Shown here piece by piece: positions 9,279 through 17,930 of a stretch of DNA of 64,000 nt. Source of the DNA: JACDCY01 sp964350145 (GTDB lineage: Bacteria > Gemmatimonadota > Gemmatimonadetes > Gemmatimonadales > Gemmatimonadaceae); contig CAYGJL010000008.1 of NCBI GenBank assembly GCA_964350145.1, forward strand, positions 20,129 to 84,128. Reading direction: 5' to 3'. Under the pieces are notes generated by a model. It did not search any database. It worked only from the letters and a program-made list of their open reading frames with translations, and had not been told where the DNA came from. The translations under genes and the position numbers were made by a program. Numbering within the stretch: position 1 is the first letter of the stretch; the number at the start of each line of letters is the position of its first letter.

Positions 9279-9968
9279 TCAGAAGAACTGGTAAGGAACG
9301 ACGAAGAAGAACACCGTGCCGGAGGTATTCTGCCGCAGCAGGCCATTGTTAACGGGGCTGCTTTCCGAGGCTCCGTCCATGACATCGTTGAGCGCCTTGA
9401 ATTCCGACCCGTCGTAGGGAATGCCCGTCACTTTGACGGCGATATATGCCTGGCCGCCATCCCAGCAGCACTCCCAGGGATCGGCTGTGTAGATCGTGCA
9501 GGGCATGTCGGTACCAGAGCCACCGCTCGCGCCATAGCTACTCGAAACAGTCGGGCAGCGGTACAACGCGCTATGAATCAGTGCGCCGCCGGCTGACCTG
9601 AAGAGTGTCACGCTAGCAGCATCCGTGTTGGTAGCGTCCACCGTCCACTGCAGGTACGGCCCCTTCCACTTGTCCACGTCGGCCTGCCGGTAGAGAGCCC
9701 CGTTCAGACTCTTATCACTGGTCGTGATCTGGTTAACCAGGTCCTCAACGTCGCCGGGCAGGAGCGGCCGCAGCTGCTGCGCGAAGACATCGATCGCCAT
9801 CTTCACGGAACGAAAATCCGACACCACACGGGCAGGATCGCCCGAGGGCGCCAGCTTGGTCATAGCAGGAACCACAACCGCGGCCAGCGTGCCCACGACT
9901 GCCGTAGTCACCAACAACTCGATGAGCGTGAAACCAAATCTTCGGTTTAGACTCACATGTCCCGACAC
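9279..9968 (-). CDS. Type IV pilin-like / pseudopilin protein
   Basis: A protein of about 229 residues starts with a prepilin leader and the class III cleavage/methylation motif RRFGFTLIELLVTTAVVG, with Glu at +5 of the mature form and a hydrophobic helix after it. The remainder is a globular domain rich in Ser, Thr and Gly, with WECCWDGGQAY resembling the conserved C-terminal part of GspG-like pseudopilins. The GTG at 9968 is chosen because GGGGAG lies 6 bp upstream; the open frame goes back to 10079. No other pilus or type II secretion genes are near. It would need a prepilin peptidase and an assembly machine encoded elsewhere. It lies inside the presumed tRNA-linked insertion. Confidence 0.8.
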   Translation of the reverse strand: MSGHVSLNRRFGFTLIELLVTTAVVGTLAAVVVPAMTKLAPSGDPARVVSDFRSVKMAIDVFAQQLRPLLPGDVEDLVNQITTSDKSLNGALYRQADVDKWKGPYLQWTVDATNTDAASVTLFRSAGGALIHSALYRCPTVSSSYGASGGSGTDMPCTIYTADPWECCWDGGQAYIAVKVTGIPYDGSEFKALNDVMDGASESSPVNNGLLRQNTSGTVFFFVVPYQFF

Positions 9969-10235
9969 GGAATTCTCCCCTTCACGACAAGAGATGTCAT
10001 CGGGTGAACCGCAATGCAGGAGAGATCCTAGACAGGTTCCGTTACGGCCTTGTGACACACATTTGGTGCGCGTTATCAAACCAATGTTCCAATCGCCATG
10101 TGAGCAAAGCGTCTCGGACGCTAATAATCAGTCATTAGCCGCGGGCTGCCTTGCAGCTGTGTGCCACGGACGTGCTTTTCTCGTCGGCTAGCACCGCATA
10201 TCAGCAACGTGAGAAGCGGTTAGGCACCAACGCTA
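9969..10235. other. Intergenic region upstream of the pseudopilin gene
   Basis: No gene is seen. At 10158-10192 a short stretch (GTGTGCCAC then GTGCTTTT) resembles 8852-8875 next to the integrase remnant, which may be a second trace of the same element. I could not identify a convincing promoter for the pseudopilin gene. Confidence 0.3.
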
Positions 10236-10274
10236 AGTGGCGAGTAACGGCTAGGTTAGCCGAAACTCGCCACT
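10236..10274. repeat. 39-bp two-tier hairpin
   Basis: AGTGGCGAGT pairs with ACTCGCCACT. After an AA/AA internal loop, CGGCTA pairs with TAGCCG around a 3-base loop. There is no T-run on either side, so it is not a typical terminator. It lies 11 bp from the tRNA-Ser half-copy. Confidence 0.7.
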
Positions 10275-10284
10275 CTGTCATACG

Positions 10285-10323
10285 CTTCCAGGTGCGCGCC
10301 TTAACCCACCCAGCCATCCATCC
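10285..10323 (-). pseudogene. Displaced 5' half of tRNA-Ser(GGA)
   Basis: These 39 bases align without gaps to 8748-8786, the 5' end through the anticodon loop of tRNA-Ser(GGA), with 32 of 39 identical. The 3' half is absent. Mismatches disrupt the D-arm and acceptor strand, so it cannot be a working tRNA. It is best explained as the original 5' half displaced when an element inserted into the gene. Confidence 0.7.
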
Positions 10324-10343
10324 CACAAAAAAAAGCCAGCAGT

Positions 10344-10376
10344 TCGCTGCTAGCTGCCAGCCGCTAGCTCGTATCA
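10344..10376. repeat. Degenerate 7-bp-period repeat
   Basis: Read on the minus strand the stretch is GCTAGCG, GCTGGCA, GCTAGCA, GCGAACT, GCTGGCT, five units of 7 bp that mostly begin with GCT. It is the same period as the repeats at 19.8, 24.7, 27.6, 29.1 and 63.0 kb. Confidence 0.5.
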
Positions 10377-10380
10377 GGAC

Positions 10381-10466
10381 GGACAGGGAGAGATTCGAAC
10401 TCTCGATACCGTTGCCGGTATGCCGGTTTTCGAGACCGGTGCCTTCAACCACTCGGCCACCTGTCC
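10381..10466 (-). tRNA. tRNA-Ser(CGA)
   Basis: The complement folds as a class II tRNA. The acceptor stem is GGACAGG/CCTGTCC, and the anticodon stem CCGGT/ACCGG encloses loop CTCGAAA, giving anticodon CGA (codon UCG). A long variable arm and a T-arm with TTCGAAT are present. CCA is not encoded. Confidence 0.96.
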
Positions 10467-10522
10467 TGGAATCATGTAAGTTATTCATTTGAAGCGGCTT
10501 ACTCAAGCGGTGGAGCCCGAAT

Positions 10523-11242
10523 TTGGAGTGGATCGAAAGCGAGCCGGGCGGCCATGAAGTCGGGCCTGAAGAAGTCCACCTCTGGCGATTTCCACTCGCC
10601 GCTCCCGACGATTCCGGCGACGCCACGAATCTCCCGGAAGAAGAACGCCGCCGCGCGGAGGCGATGCAGTCGGCCGCCGCGCGCCAGTCGTTCGTCGCCA
10701 GCCAGTCGGCGCTGCGTGCCCTGCTGTCTTCCTACACCAACACGCCGCGAGACGAGATCGCGTTCGCCCGAACCGCGCACGGCAAGCCCATGCTCGCGTC
10801 ACCCGAATCCACGCTCGAGTTCAACGTCTCCCACTCGGGCGACTGGGGGGTGATAGCGCTCGCGCGCGCGCCCGTGGGCGTGGACGTCGAGCAGATCCGG
10901 TCGGGGCGCACATCGCCCGCGCTGGAAAAGAGATTTCTGACTGACGGCGAGCGGGCCATGCTGGGCCGGCGGGCGCAGCTCGGTGGCGACGCGGCGTTCT
11001 TTGTCGTATGGTGCCGCAAGGAAGCGTACCTCAAGGCCACGGGGTTCGGGCTCGCGGCGCCGTTCAGCCGCGTGGACAGCTCGGCCGCGCTGCTCCCTGA
11101 GCTGGACGAGAGCGGCGCGCAGCTCGCGGGCGCGACGCCCTGGGCGGTAGCTGAGTTTTTCGTGGACGAGCGGCACGCGGGCGCGGTCGTCGCGCGGGCG
11201 AAGCAACTGTCGCCGCGCTTTCTCACTTTCCGGAGCGGATAG
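10523..11242 (+). CDS. 4'-phosphopantetheinyl transferase (Sfp type)
   Basis: The enzyme loads coenzyme A-derived phosphopantetheine onto carrier proteins of fatty acid, polyketide or peptide synthases. The length of about 239 residues is typical for the Sfp/Gsp branch. The three motifs are present: HGKPML near residue 87, FNVSHSGDWG then GVDVEQI near 118 (Mg-binding acidic pair), and WCRKEAYLKATG near 164 (catalytic Glu and Lys). The start codon in frame is TTG at 10523 and its ribosome-binding site is weak, so the exact N-terminus is uncertain. A GHL10 lipoprotein gene follows after 2 bp. Confidence 0.9.
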   Translation: MEWIESEPGGHEVGPEEVHLWRFPLAAPDDSGDATNLPEEERRRAEAMQSAAARQSFVASQSALRALLSSYTNTPRDEIAFARTAHGKPMLASPESTLEFNVSHSGDWGVIALARAPVGVDVEQIRSGRTSPALEKRFLTDGERAMLGRRAQLGGDAAFFVVWCRKEAYLKATGFGLAAPFSRVDSSAALLPELDESGAQLAGATPWAVAEFFVDERHAGAVVARAKQLSPRFLTFRSG

Positions 11243-11244
11243 CG

Positions 11245-12813
11245 TTGAGCACTCTCTCGAGCAGGCGAACATTCGCAGCGGTTGCGTGCGCGGCACTGGC
11301 CGGCTGCGCTCCGGCAATCGGCGGTCCGGCACCGGAACCCGCACCCGCACCCGCACCGGTACCCGCACCGGCCCTGACAGCTCCGCCGCCCGCGCCGCGC
11401 GAGTTCCGCGCGGTGTGGGTCGCATCGGTGAGCAACATAGACTGGCCGTCGCGGCCGGGACTGTCCACCGCCGAGCAGCAGGCGGAGCTGATCGCCATCC
11501 TCGATCGCTCGGCTGCGCTCAACCTCAACGCCGTCATCCTGCAGGTGCGCCCCGCCACCGACGCGCTGTACGCGTCGGGCCTCGAGCCGTGGTCGCCTTA
11601 TCTCACGGGCAGGATGGGCCAGCCCCCTGAGCCGTTCTACGATCCGCTCGCCTTCGCCGTCGCGGAAGCGCACAGGCGCGGACTCGAGCTGCACGCGTGG
11701 TTCAATCCGTTCCGCGCCAAGCACGGATCGTTCACCGGCGAGATCTCGGAAAATCACATCTCGCGGACCCACCCGCACCTGGTGCGCAGCTACGGTCGCT
11801 CGCTCTGGCTGGATCCGGGCGATCCCGACGTGCACCGCCGGTCGCTGGACGTGATACTCGACGTGGTCAGCCGGTACGACATCGACGGCGCGCACATAGA
11901 CGACTACTTCTATCCCTACCAGGAGCGCGACCCGGTCACCAACGCGCTGCTCCCCTTCCCCGACGACTCGAGCTACGCGCTGCACGGCGGCGGCATCCCG
12001 CGCGACGACTGGCGGCGGCAGAACGTGGACAGGTTCGTGGCCGAGCTGTATTCCGGAATCCGCGCGCTCAAGCCGCACGTGAAGTTCGGCGTGAGTCCGT
12101 TCGGCATCTGGCGCCCCGGCTATCCCGCGGGCGTCACCGGCTTCGACGCGTACGCCAGCATCTACGCCGACGCGCGCAAGTGGCTGAACAACGGCTGGCT
12201 CGATTACTTCTCGCCGCAGCTGTACTGGCGATCCGACTCACCCGGCCAGGATTACAGATCGCTGCTGGCGTGGTGGGTAGCCGAGAACACGCGCGGCCGG
12301 CACATCTGGGTGGGGAACTTCACCAGCCGTACAGATACCGTGGCGGGAGCGCAGACCTGGCGCGCGTCCGAGCTGCTGCGCCAGATAGATTTCACGCGCG
12401 CGCAGCCCGGCGCCACCGGCAACGTGCACTTCAGCATGCGCGCGTTCATGCGCAACCGGGACTCGCTCAACGACCAGCTGCTGGCGGGCCCCTACGCCGA
12501 TCAGGCTCTCGTGCCCGCGTCGCCCTGGCTCGACTCGCTGCCTCCCGCCCCGCCTACGCTGTACGTGACGACGGATCCTCGCTCACATGAGCGCAGACTC
12601 GAGCTGCGCCCGGGAAGCGAAGCGGAGCTGCCGTGGCTGTGGCGCGTCTCCCTGCGCCGCGAAGGCGAATGGGAGACCGTGATAGTTCCGGGACAGACGT
12701 TCTCGCTTCCGCTGAGCCACGCCGCTGGGGGCGCGCTCGTGTCGGAGCTGTGGGTCACAGCCGTGGATCGCGCGGGGAACGAGAGCGCGCCGGCGACGAT
12801 GCGGCTGCGCTAG
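11245..12813 (+). CDS. Glycoside hydrolase-like GHL10 (DUF187/YngK-type) lipoprotein
   Basis: The 522-residue protein has a signal peptide with lipobox LAGC (Cys21) and a long Pro-Ala linker (about residues 27-50). The GHL10 family TIM-barrel begins at EFRAVWVASVSNIDWPS and includes LHAWFNPFRA, DIDGAHIDDYFYPY and KFGVSPFGIWRPG, which carry the conserved acidic residues expected at the active site. The C-terminal 100 residues look like an Fn3-like beta domain. Related proteins act on cell-wall or exopolysaccharide glycans, with substrate seldom known. The start is TTG, 2 bp after the stop of the phosphopantetheinyl transferase. Its end overlaps the convergent tadA gene by 4 bp. Confidence 0.88.
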   Translation: MSTLSSRRTFAAVACAALAGCAPAIGGPAPEPAPAPAPVPAPALTAPPPAPREFRAVWVASVSNIDWPSRPGLSTAEQQAELIAILDRSAALNLNAVILQVRPATDALYASGLEPWSPYLTGRMGQPPEPFYDPLAFAVAEAHRRGLELHAWFNPFRAKHGSFTGEISENHISRTHPHLVRSYGRSLWLDPGDPDVHRRSLDVILDVVSRYDIDGAHIDDYFYPYQERDPVTNALLPFPDDSSYALHGGGIPRDDWRRQNVDRFVAELYSGIRALKPHVKFGVSPFGIWRPGYPAGVTGFDAYASIYADARKWLNNGWLDYFSPQLYWRSDSPGQDYRSLLAWWVAENTRGRHIWVGNFTSRTDTVAGAQTWRASELLRQIDFTRAQPGATGNVHFSMRAFMRNRDSLNDQLLAGPYADQALVPASPWLDSLPPAPPTLYVTTDPRSHERRLELRPGSEAELPWLWRVSLRREGEWETVIVPGQTFSLPLSHAAGGALVSELWVTAVDRAGNESAPATMRLR

Positions 12814-13265
12814 CGCCGCGCCGCGAAAAACTCGCGCAGCAGCGCGGCCGATTCTTCGGCCAGCAGCCCGCCCCGCACGTCGGGTCGGTGGTTCAGGCGC
12901 GGGTGCCTGAGCAGGTCGGCGACCGACCCCGCCATGCCCGCCTTCTCGTCGAAAGCCCCGAAGACAACTTTCTCCAGGCGCGCCAGGACGATCGCGCCCG
13001 CGCACATCGCGCACGGCTCGAGAGTCACGTACAGCGTGCAGCCTTCCAGCCGCCAACTTCCCAGAGCGGTAGCCGCCGCCCGTATGGCGAGCAGCTCCGC
13101 GTGGGCGGTCGGATCCTGGTCGCGCACAGTCCGGTTTGCCGCCCGCGCGATGACCTCTCCGCCGCGCACTACGAGGGCGCCCACCGGCACTTCGCCGGCG
13201 GCGGCCGCTTCGCGGGCGCCATCCAGCGCGGAGCTCATGTACGCCGTCTCTTCGCTTGACGGCAT
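12810..13265 (-). CDS. tadA: tRNA-specific adenosine deaminase
   Basis: TadA deaminates the wobble adenosine of tRNA-Arg(ACG) to inosine. The 151-residue protein has the zinc-binding HAE (near residue 55) and PCAMC (near 84) motifs of the cytidine deaminase fold and the usual length. It could in principle be a related nucleoside or guanine deaminase, but ANRTVRDQDPTAHAE and LEPCAMCAGA are the TadA form. It lies 23 bp downstream of the clpB stop, so the two may share a transcript. Confidence 0.92.
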   Translation of the reverse strand: MPSSEETAYMSSALDGAREAAAAGEVPVGALVVRGGEVIARAANRTVRDQDPTAHAELLAIRAAATALGSWRLEGCTLYVTLEPCAMCAGAIVLARLEKVVFGAFDEKAGMAGSVADLLRHPRLNHRPDVRGGLLAEESAALLREFFAARR

Positions 13266-13288
13266 GCTACCGGGCGGGGCGGGTCTGG

Positions 13289-15889
<2,601 letters not shown>

Positions 15890-15917
15890 TTGCCGGCGCT
15901 AGGGCGTCTCGATGTGA

Positions 15918-16307
15918 TTAAGCAAGCTCGATCACCGCCGAATGGCCATGTGCCCGCGCCAGGCGGGTGTCGAGCGTCAGTAGGGGGACGCGGAGGGCTT
16001 CCGCGAGCGAAACGTATGCCGCATCGTATGCCGTCAGGTTATTCCTCAGCTGCCAGATGCGTGGCAAAAGATGAGAGTGAGGATGCCGGCTGACGGGGAG
16101 GTTCAGGAAGTAGTCGAGCGCCCGTCCGGCCCGATCGGCCGTCAAGCCGCCGACGCGGACCAGCCTCCGGAGAACCTGAGCTACTTCCACGTCGATCAGG
16201 TGGGGCGCTTGCAGCGATTCTCCAGCATCGAGAAGCCTGCCGGCGAATCGCGAGCCCTCGCCCAGGAGGATCAGGTCTATTGCCGCCGACGAATCAACGA
16301 CGATCAA
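15918..16307 (-). CDS. PIN-domain toxin, VapC type
   Basis: The 129-residue protein is a PIN endoribonuclease. The acidic quartet is intact: D5 in VVDSSAAIDL, E41 in DVEVAQVL, D95 in TAYDAAYV and D113 in TLDTRL. VapC toxins cleave tRNA or rRNA and are held inactive by the partner antitoxin. The start overlaps the antitoxin stop by 4 bp, the usual coupled arrangement. Confidence 0.9.
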   Translation of the reverse strand: MIVVDSSAAIDLILLGEGSRFAGRLLDAGESLQAPHLIDVEVAQVLRRLVRVGGLTADRAGRALDYFLNLPVSRHPHSHLLPRIWQLRNNLTAYDAAYVSLAEALRVPLLTLDTRLARAHGHSAVIELA

Positions 16308-16534
16308 CGCGCATCGCGTTCCGCGCGGACAGCCGCGACTATCGCTTCGCTGTTGCTTACCGGCTCGAGCCGACTGAGCCGCTCGCGCATTTCTTCGAGC
16401 GTGGGGCGCTCCGCGACCCTGCGGATCTCTGCCGTCAGGTAATCGGACAGCGACATGCCGGCCATGGCGGCCCGCGCCTTGAGCTTTCTGTGCAGTGCGT
16501 CGGGCACGCCGCGGAGCTGAATCATCTTTGGCAT
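16304..16534 (-). CDS. Ribbon-helix-helix antitoxin, FitA/VapB type
   Basis: This is a 76-residue antitoxin. The N-terminal half, MPKMIQLRGVPDALHRKLKA, is the Arc-like ribbon-helix-helix of FitA-type antitoxins, followed by the MSLSDYL helix and a C-terminal tail that would wrap the toxin. The ATG at 16534 is chosen over the longer frame to 16645 because the fold begins there and the promoter lies directly upstream. The predicted transcript would start at or within a few bases of the ATG, so the message may be leaderless. Confidence 0.85.
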   Translation of the reverse strand: MPKMIQLRGVPDALHRKLKARAAMAGMSLSDYLTAEIRRVAERPTLEEMRERLSRLEPVSNSEAIVAAVRAERDAR

Positions 16535-16540
16535 GTGGCT

Positions 16541-16569
16541 AACATGCGCACATGTGCGGCGCATGTCAA
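16541..16569 (-). promoter_or_regulatory. Promoter with overlapping operator for the first toxin-antitoxin pair
   Basis: On the minus strand TTGACA (16564-16569) and CATGTT (16541-16546) are 17 bp apart, close to sigma-70 consensus. Superimposed are ACATGCGC (16542-16549), ACATGT (16550-16555) and GCGCATGT (16559-16566). The outer two are perfect inverted repeats, and a further GCATGT overlaps the start codon at 16531. This layout suits autorepression by the ribbon-helix-helix antitoxin. Confidence 0.7.
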
Positions 16570-16648
16570 GCCGGCACTGTCGCGGGCGGGCGCGGGCCAC
16601 GCGACCCTTCGTCACGATGAGATCGCGATACCTGGGGAGACGCACTCC

Positions 16649-16840
16649 TTACTCGGGGAGAAACACATCAGCGATGCCGAGCGAGAACACGCCGGCGAGC
16701 TTGAACGCGAGCGGTAGGCTCGGATCGTACTTCCCCGACTCGATCGCGTTGATCGTCTGGCGCGAGACTCCAACAGCGTCGGCCAGGTTCTGCTGGGTCC
16801 AGTCGCGCTCGGCGCGCAGTGCGCGGAGGCGGTTGTTCAC
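16649..16840 (-). CDS. Small Xre-family HTH regulator
   Basis: This 63-residue protein is almost entirely a Cro/CI-type helix-turn-helix: LRALRAERDWTQQNLADAVG then VSRQTINAIESGKYDPSL. Small regulators of this form usually sit beside a short membrane protein, as here. Its ATG overlaps the stop of that membrane protein gene by 4 bp, so they are co-translated. It is the obvious candidate to bind the paired palindromes at 17260-17296. Confidence 0.9.
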   Translation of the reverse strand: MNNRLRALRAERDWTQQNLADAVGVSRQTINAIESGKYDPSLPLAFKLAGVFSLGIADVFLPE

Positions 16841-17226
16841 CGGTACCTCCAGTACGAGTAGAACAGCGCCGGAACCCAGAGCAGCATCATCACCGGCCAG
16901 AAGCGACCGACGTCAACCCAGGTCGCGAAACCGGCTTTCTGGAGATACTCCACGGTCATGCCGAGGATCATCGCCGCGGGAAAAGCGATGGCGAGCGACT
17001 CGAGCAGGATCTTCTTGTGGAATTCGTCGGACTGGCGCACCAGCCGGACATAAACCGCCAGCATGAGCAGCGAGAACGGGAGCGGCATGAGGGCCAGAGC
17101 GAGCCGGCTTCCCGATCCCATCGGCTGCTTTTCCAGCAGGTAGCTCGATGCGAACACCGCCAGAATCGTCACGACTCCGGTCGCTAGGATGAGCTGCTGG
17201 TTTCTTAGCTTCGCCTTGTCGGACAT
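16837..17226 (-). CDS. Four-helix membrane protein paired with the Xre regulator
   Basis: The 129-residue protein has about four hydrophobic helices separated by short charged loops. No known catalytic motif is present. The ATG at 17226 is preferred to 17241 because GGAGG is 8 bp upstream of it and overlaps the earlier codon. It is the first gene of a two-gene operon with the Xre regulator. Function is unknown; pairs of this type are often described as membrane sensor plus repressor, but that is inference. Confidence 0.8.
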   Translation of the reverse strand: MSDKAKLRNQQLILATGVVTILAVFASSYLLEKQPMGSGSRLALALMPLPFSLLMLAVYVRLVRQSDEFHKKILLESLAIAFPAAMILGMTVEYLQKAGFATWVDVGRFWPVMMLLWVPALFYSYWRYR

Positions 17227-17256
17227 CGGCTGGGCCTCCATTTAAGGGTTGGCCCA

Positions 17257-17296
17257 TATGTAAAGCGTCCTTTACGTCTTGTCAAGGCACCTTTAC
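17257..17296 (-). promoter_or_regulatory. Promoter with two tandem 16-bp operators
   Basis: On the minus strand TTGACA (17280-17285) and TACATA (17257-17262) are exactly 17 bp apart. Two 16-bp palindromes lie on it: GTAAAGGTGCCTTGAC (17281-17296) over the -35 and GTAAAGGACGCTTTAC (17260-17275) reaching into the -10. They start 21 bp apart, two helical turns. This strongly suggests cooperative autorepression by the downstream Xre protein. Confidence 0.8.
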
Positions 17297-17309
17297 TCGT
17301 CCGAGTAAG

Positions 17310-17338
17310 AAAAAGGGGCTGCGCTCGCGCGCAGCCCC
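17310..17338 (-). terminator. Rho-independent terminator
   Basis: A 10-bp GC-rich stem, GGGGCTGCGC/GCGCAGCCCC, with a 4-base loop is followed on the minus strand by five T. It ends transcription of the FlgD-like gene 20 bp upstream and insulates the Xre operon. Confidence 0.9.
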
Positions 17339-17357
17339 CTGTTTTCCCCAAGCAGTT

Positions 17358-17810
17358 CTACTTCTTGAACATCTTCTTCACGAAGGGCCGACCGTCAACC
17401 TCCAACCTGTACAGGTAGACCCCGCGAGGGATCTGCTCGTCGCGGTTAAGGAAGTTCCCGTTCCAGTAGCCCACGAACTGATTGCACGTCAGTAAAACGT
17501 TGTCCAACGGCTCACCGCCAGGCCCACCGACACCGGCCTCCAGCGTAGGGATCGCCACCAGCTGCGACAACAGATTGTAAACCCGCAGCGAAACCCTGTA
17601 CTGCCTGGCCGGATCCGAGCACGTCGGGTAATCGCCGATCGTGAACGGGATCCTCGTGTCGAGAGCAAACGGATTCGGGTAGTTCTGCCCCAACCCGGTC
17701 GCGGATCCACGCGAATCGTCGGTTTGGGGTGAGAGACCTTGCGCCGCAGACTCACGAGGCACCGCACTGAGGGCGAGCACGATCAGAAGTGCCCACCACA
17801 GATGCTTCAT
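17358..17810 (-). CDS. Small secreted protein with FlgD-like/C-terminal sorting-type Ig domain
   Basis: The 150-residue protein has a signal peptide ending near AAQG. Nearly all of the mature protein is a FlgD-like Ig fold: GQNYPNPFALDTRIPF, VSLRVYNLLSQLV, then YWNGNFLNRDEQIPRGVYLY and RPFVKKMFKK. This fold normally forms the C-terminal tail of large secreted proteins in Bacteroidota and related phyla, often as a type IX secretion signal. Here almost no passenger precedes it. It has its own promoter and terminator, so it is a single-gene unit. Confidence 0.8.
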   Translation of the reverse strand: MKHLWWALLIVLALSAVPRESAAQGLSPQTDDSRGSATGLGQNYPNPFALDTRIPFTIGDYPTCSDPARQYRVSLRVYNLLSQLVAIPTLEAGVGGPGGEPLDNVLLTCNQFVGYWNGNFLNRDEQIPRGVYLYRLEVDGRPFVKKMFKK

Positions 17811-17888
17811 GCCTACTCCGTGCTGACTATGAAAGGTTCGCTTCGAATACTCCCACGTGAGGTGAACGGATGACCAGCTATTGGGGCG

Positions 17889-17917
17889 AACTTAGGACCG
17901 GTACAACAAGGTGTCAA
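17889..17917 (-). promoter_or_regulatory. Sigma-70-like promoter of the FlgD-like gene
   Basis: TTGACA (17912-17917) and TAAGTT (17889-17894) are 17 bp apart on the minus strand, leaving a leader of about 70 bases before the ATG at 17810. Confidence 0.65.
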
Positions 17918-17930
17918 CGATCCTAACTGC

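Noticed and set aside
12810..12813. Frameshift or mis-assembly at the GHL10-tadA junction
   Set aside because: The two genes are convergent and both have complete C-termini; a 4-bp tail overlap is unremarkable.
15890..15917. CIRCE or HrcA site before clpB
   Set aside because: The 28-bp gap has no inverted TTAGCACTC-type repeat.
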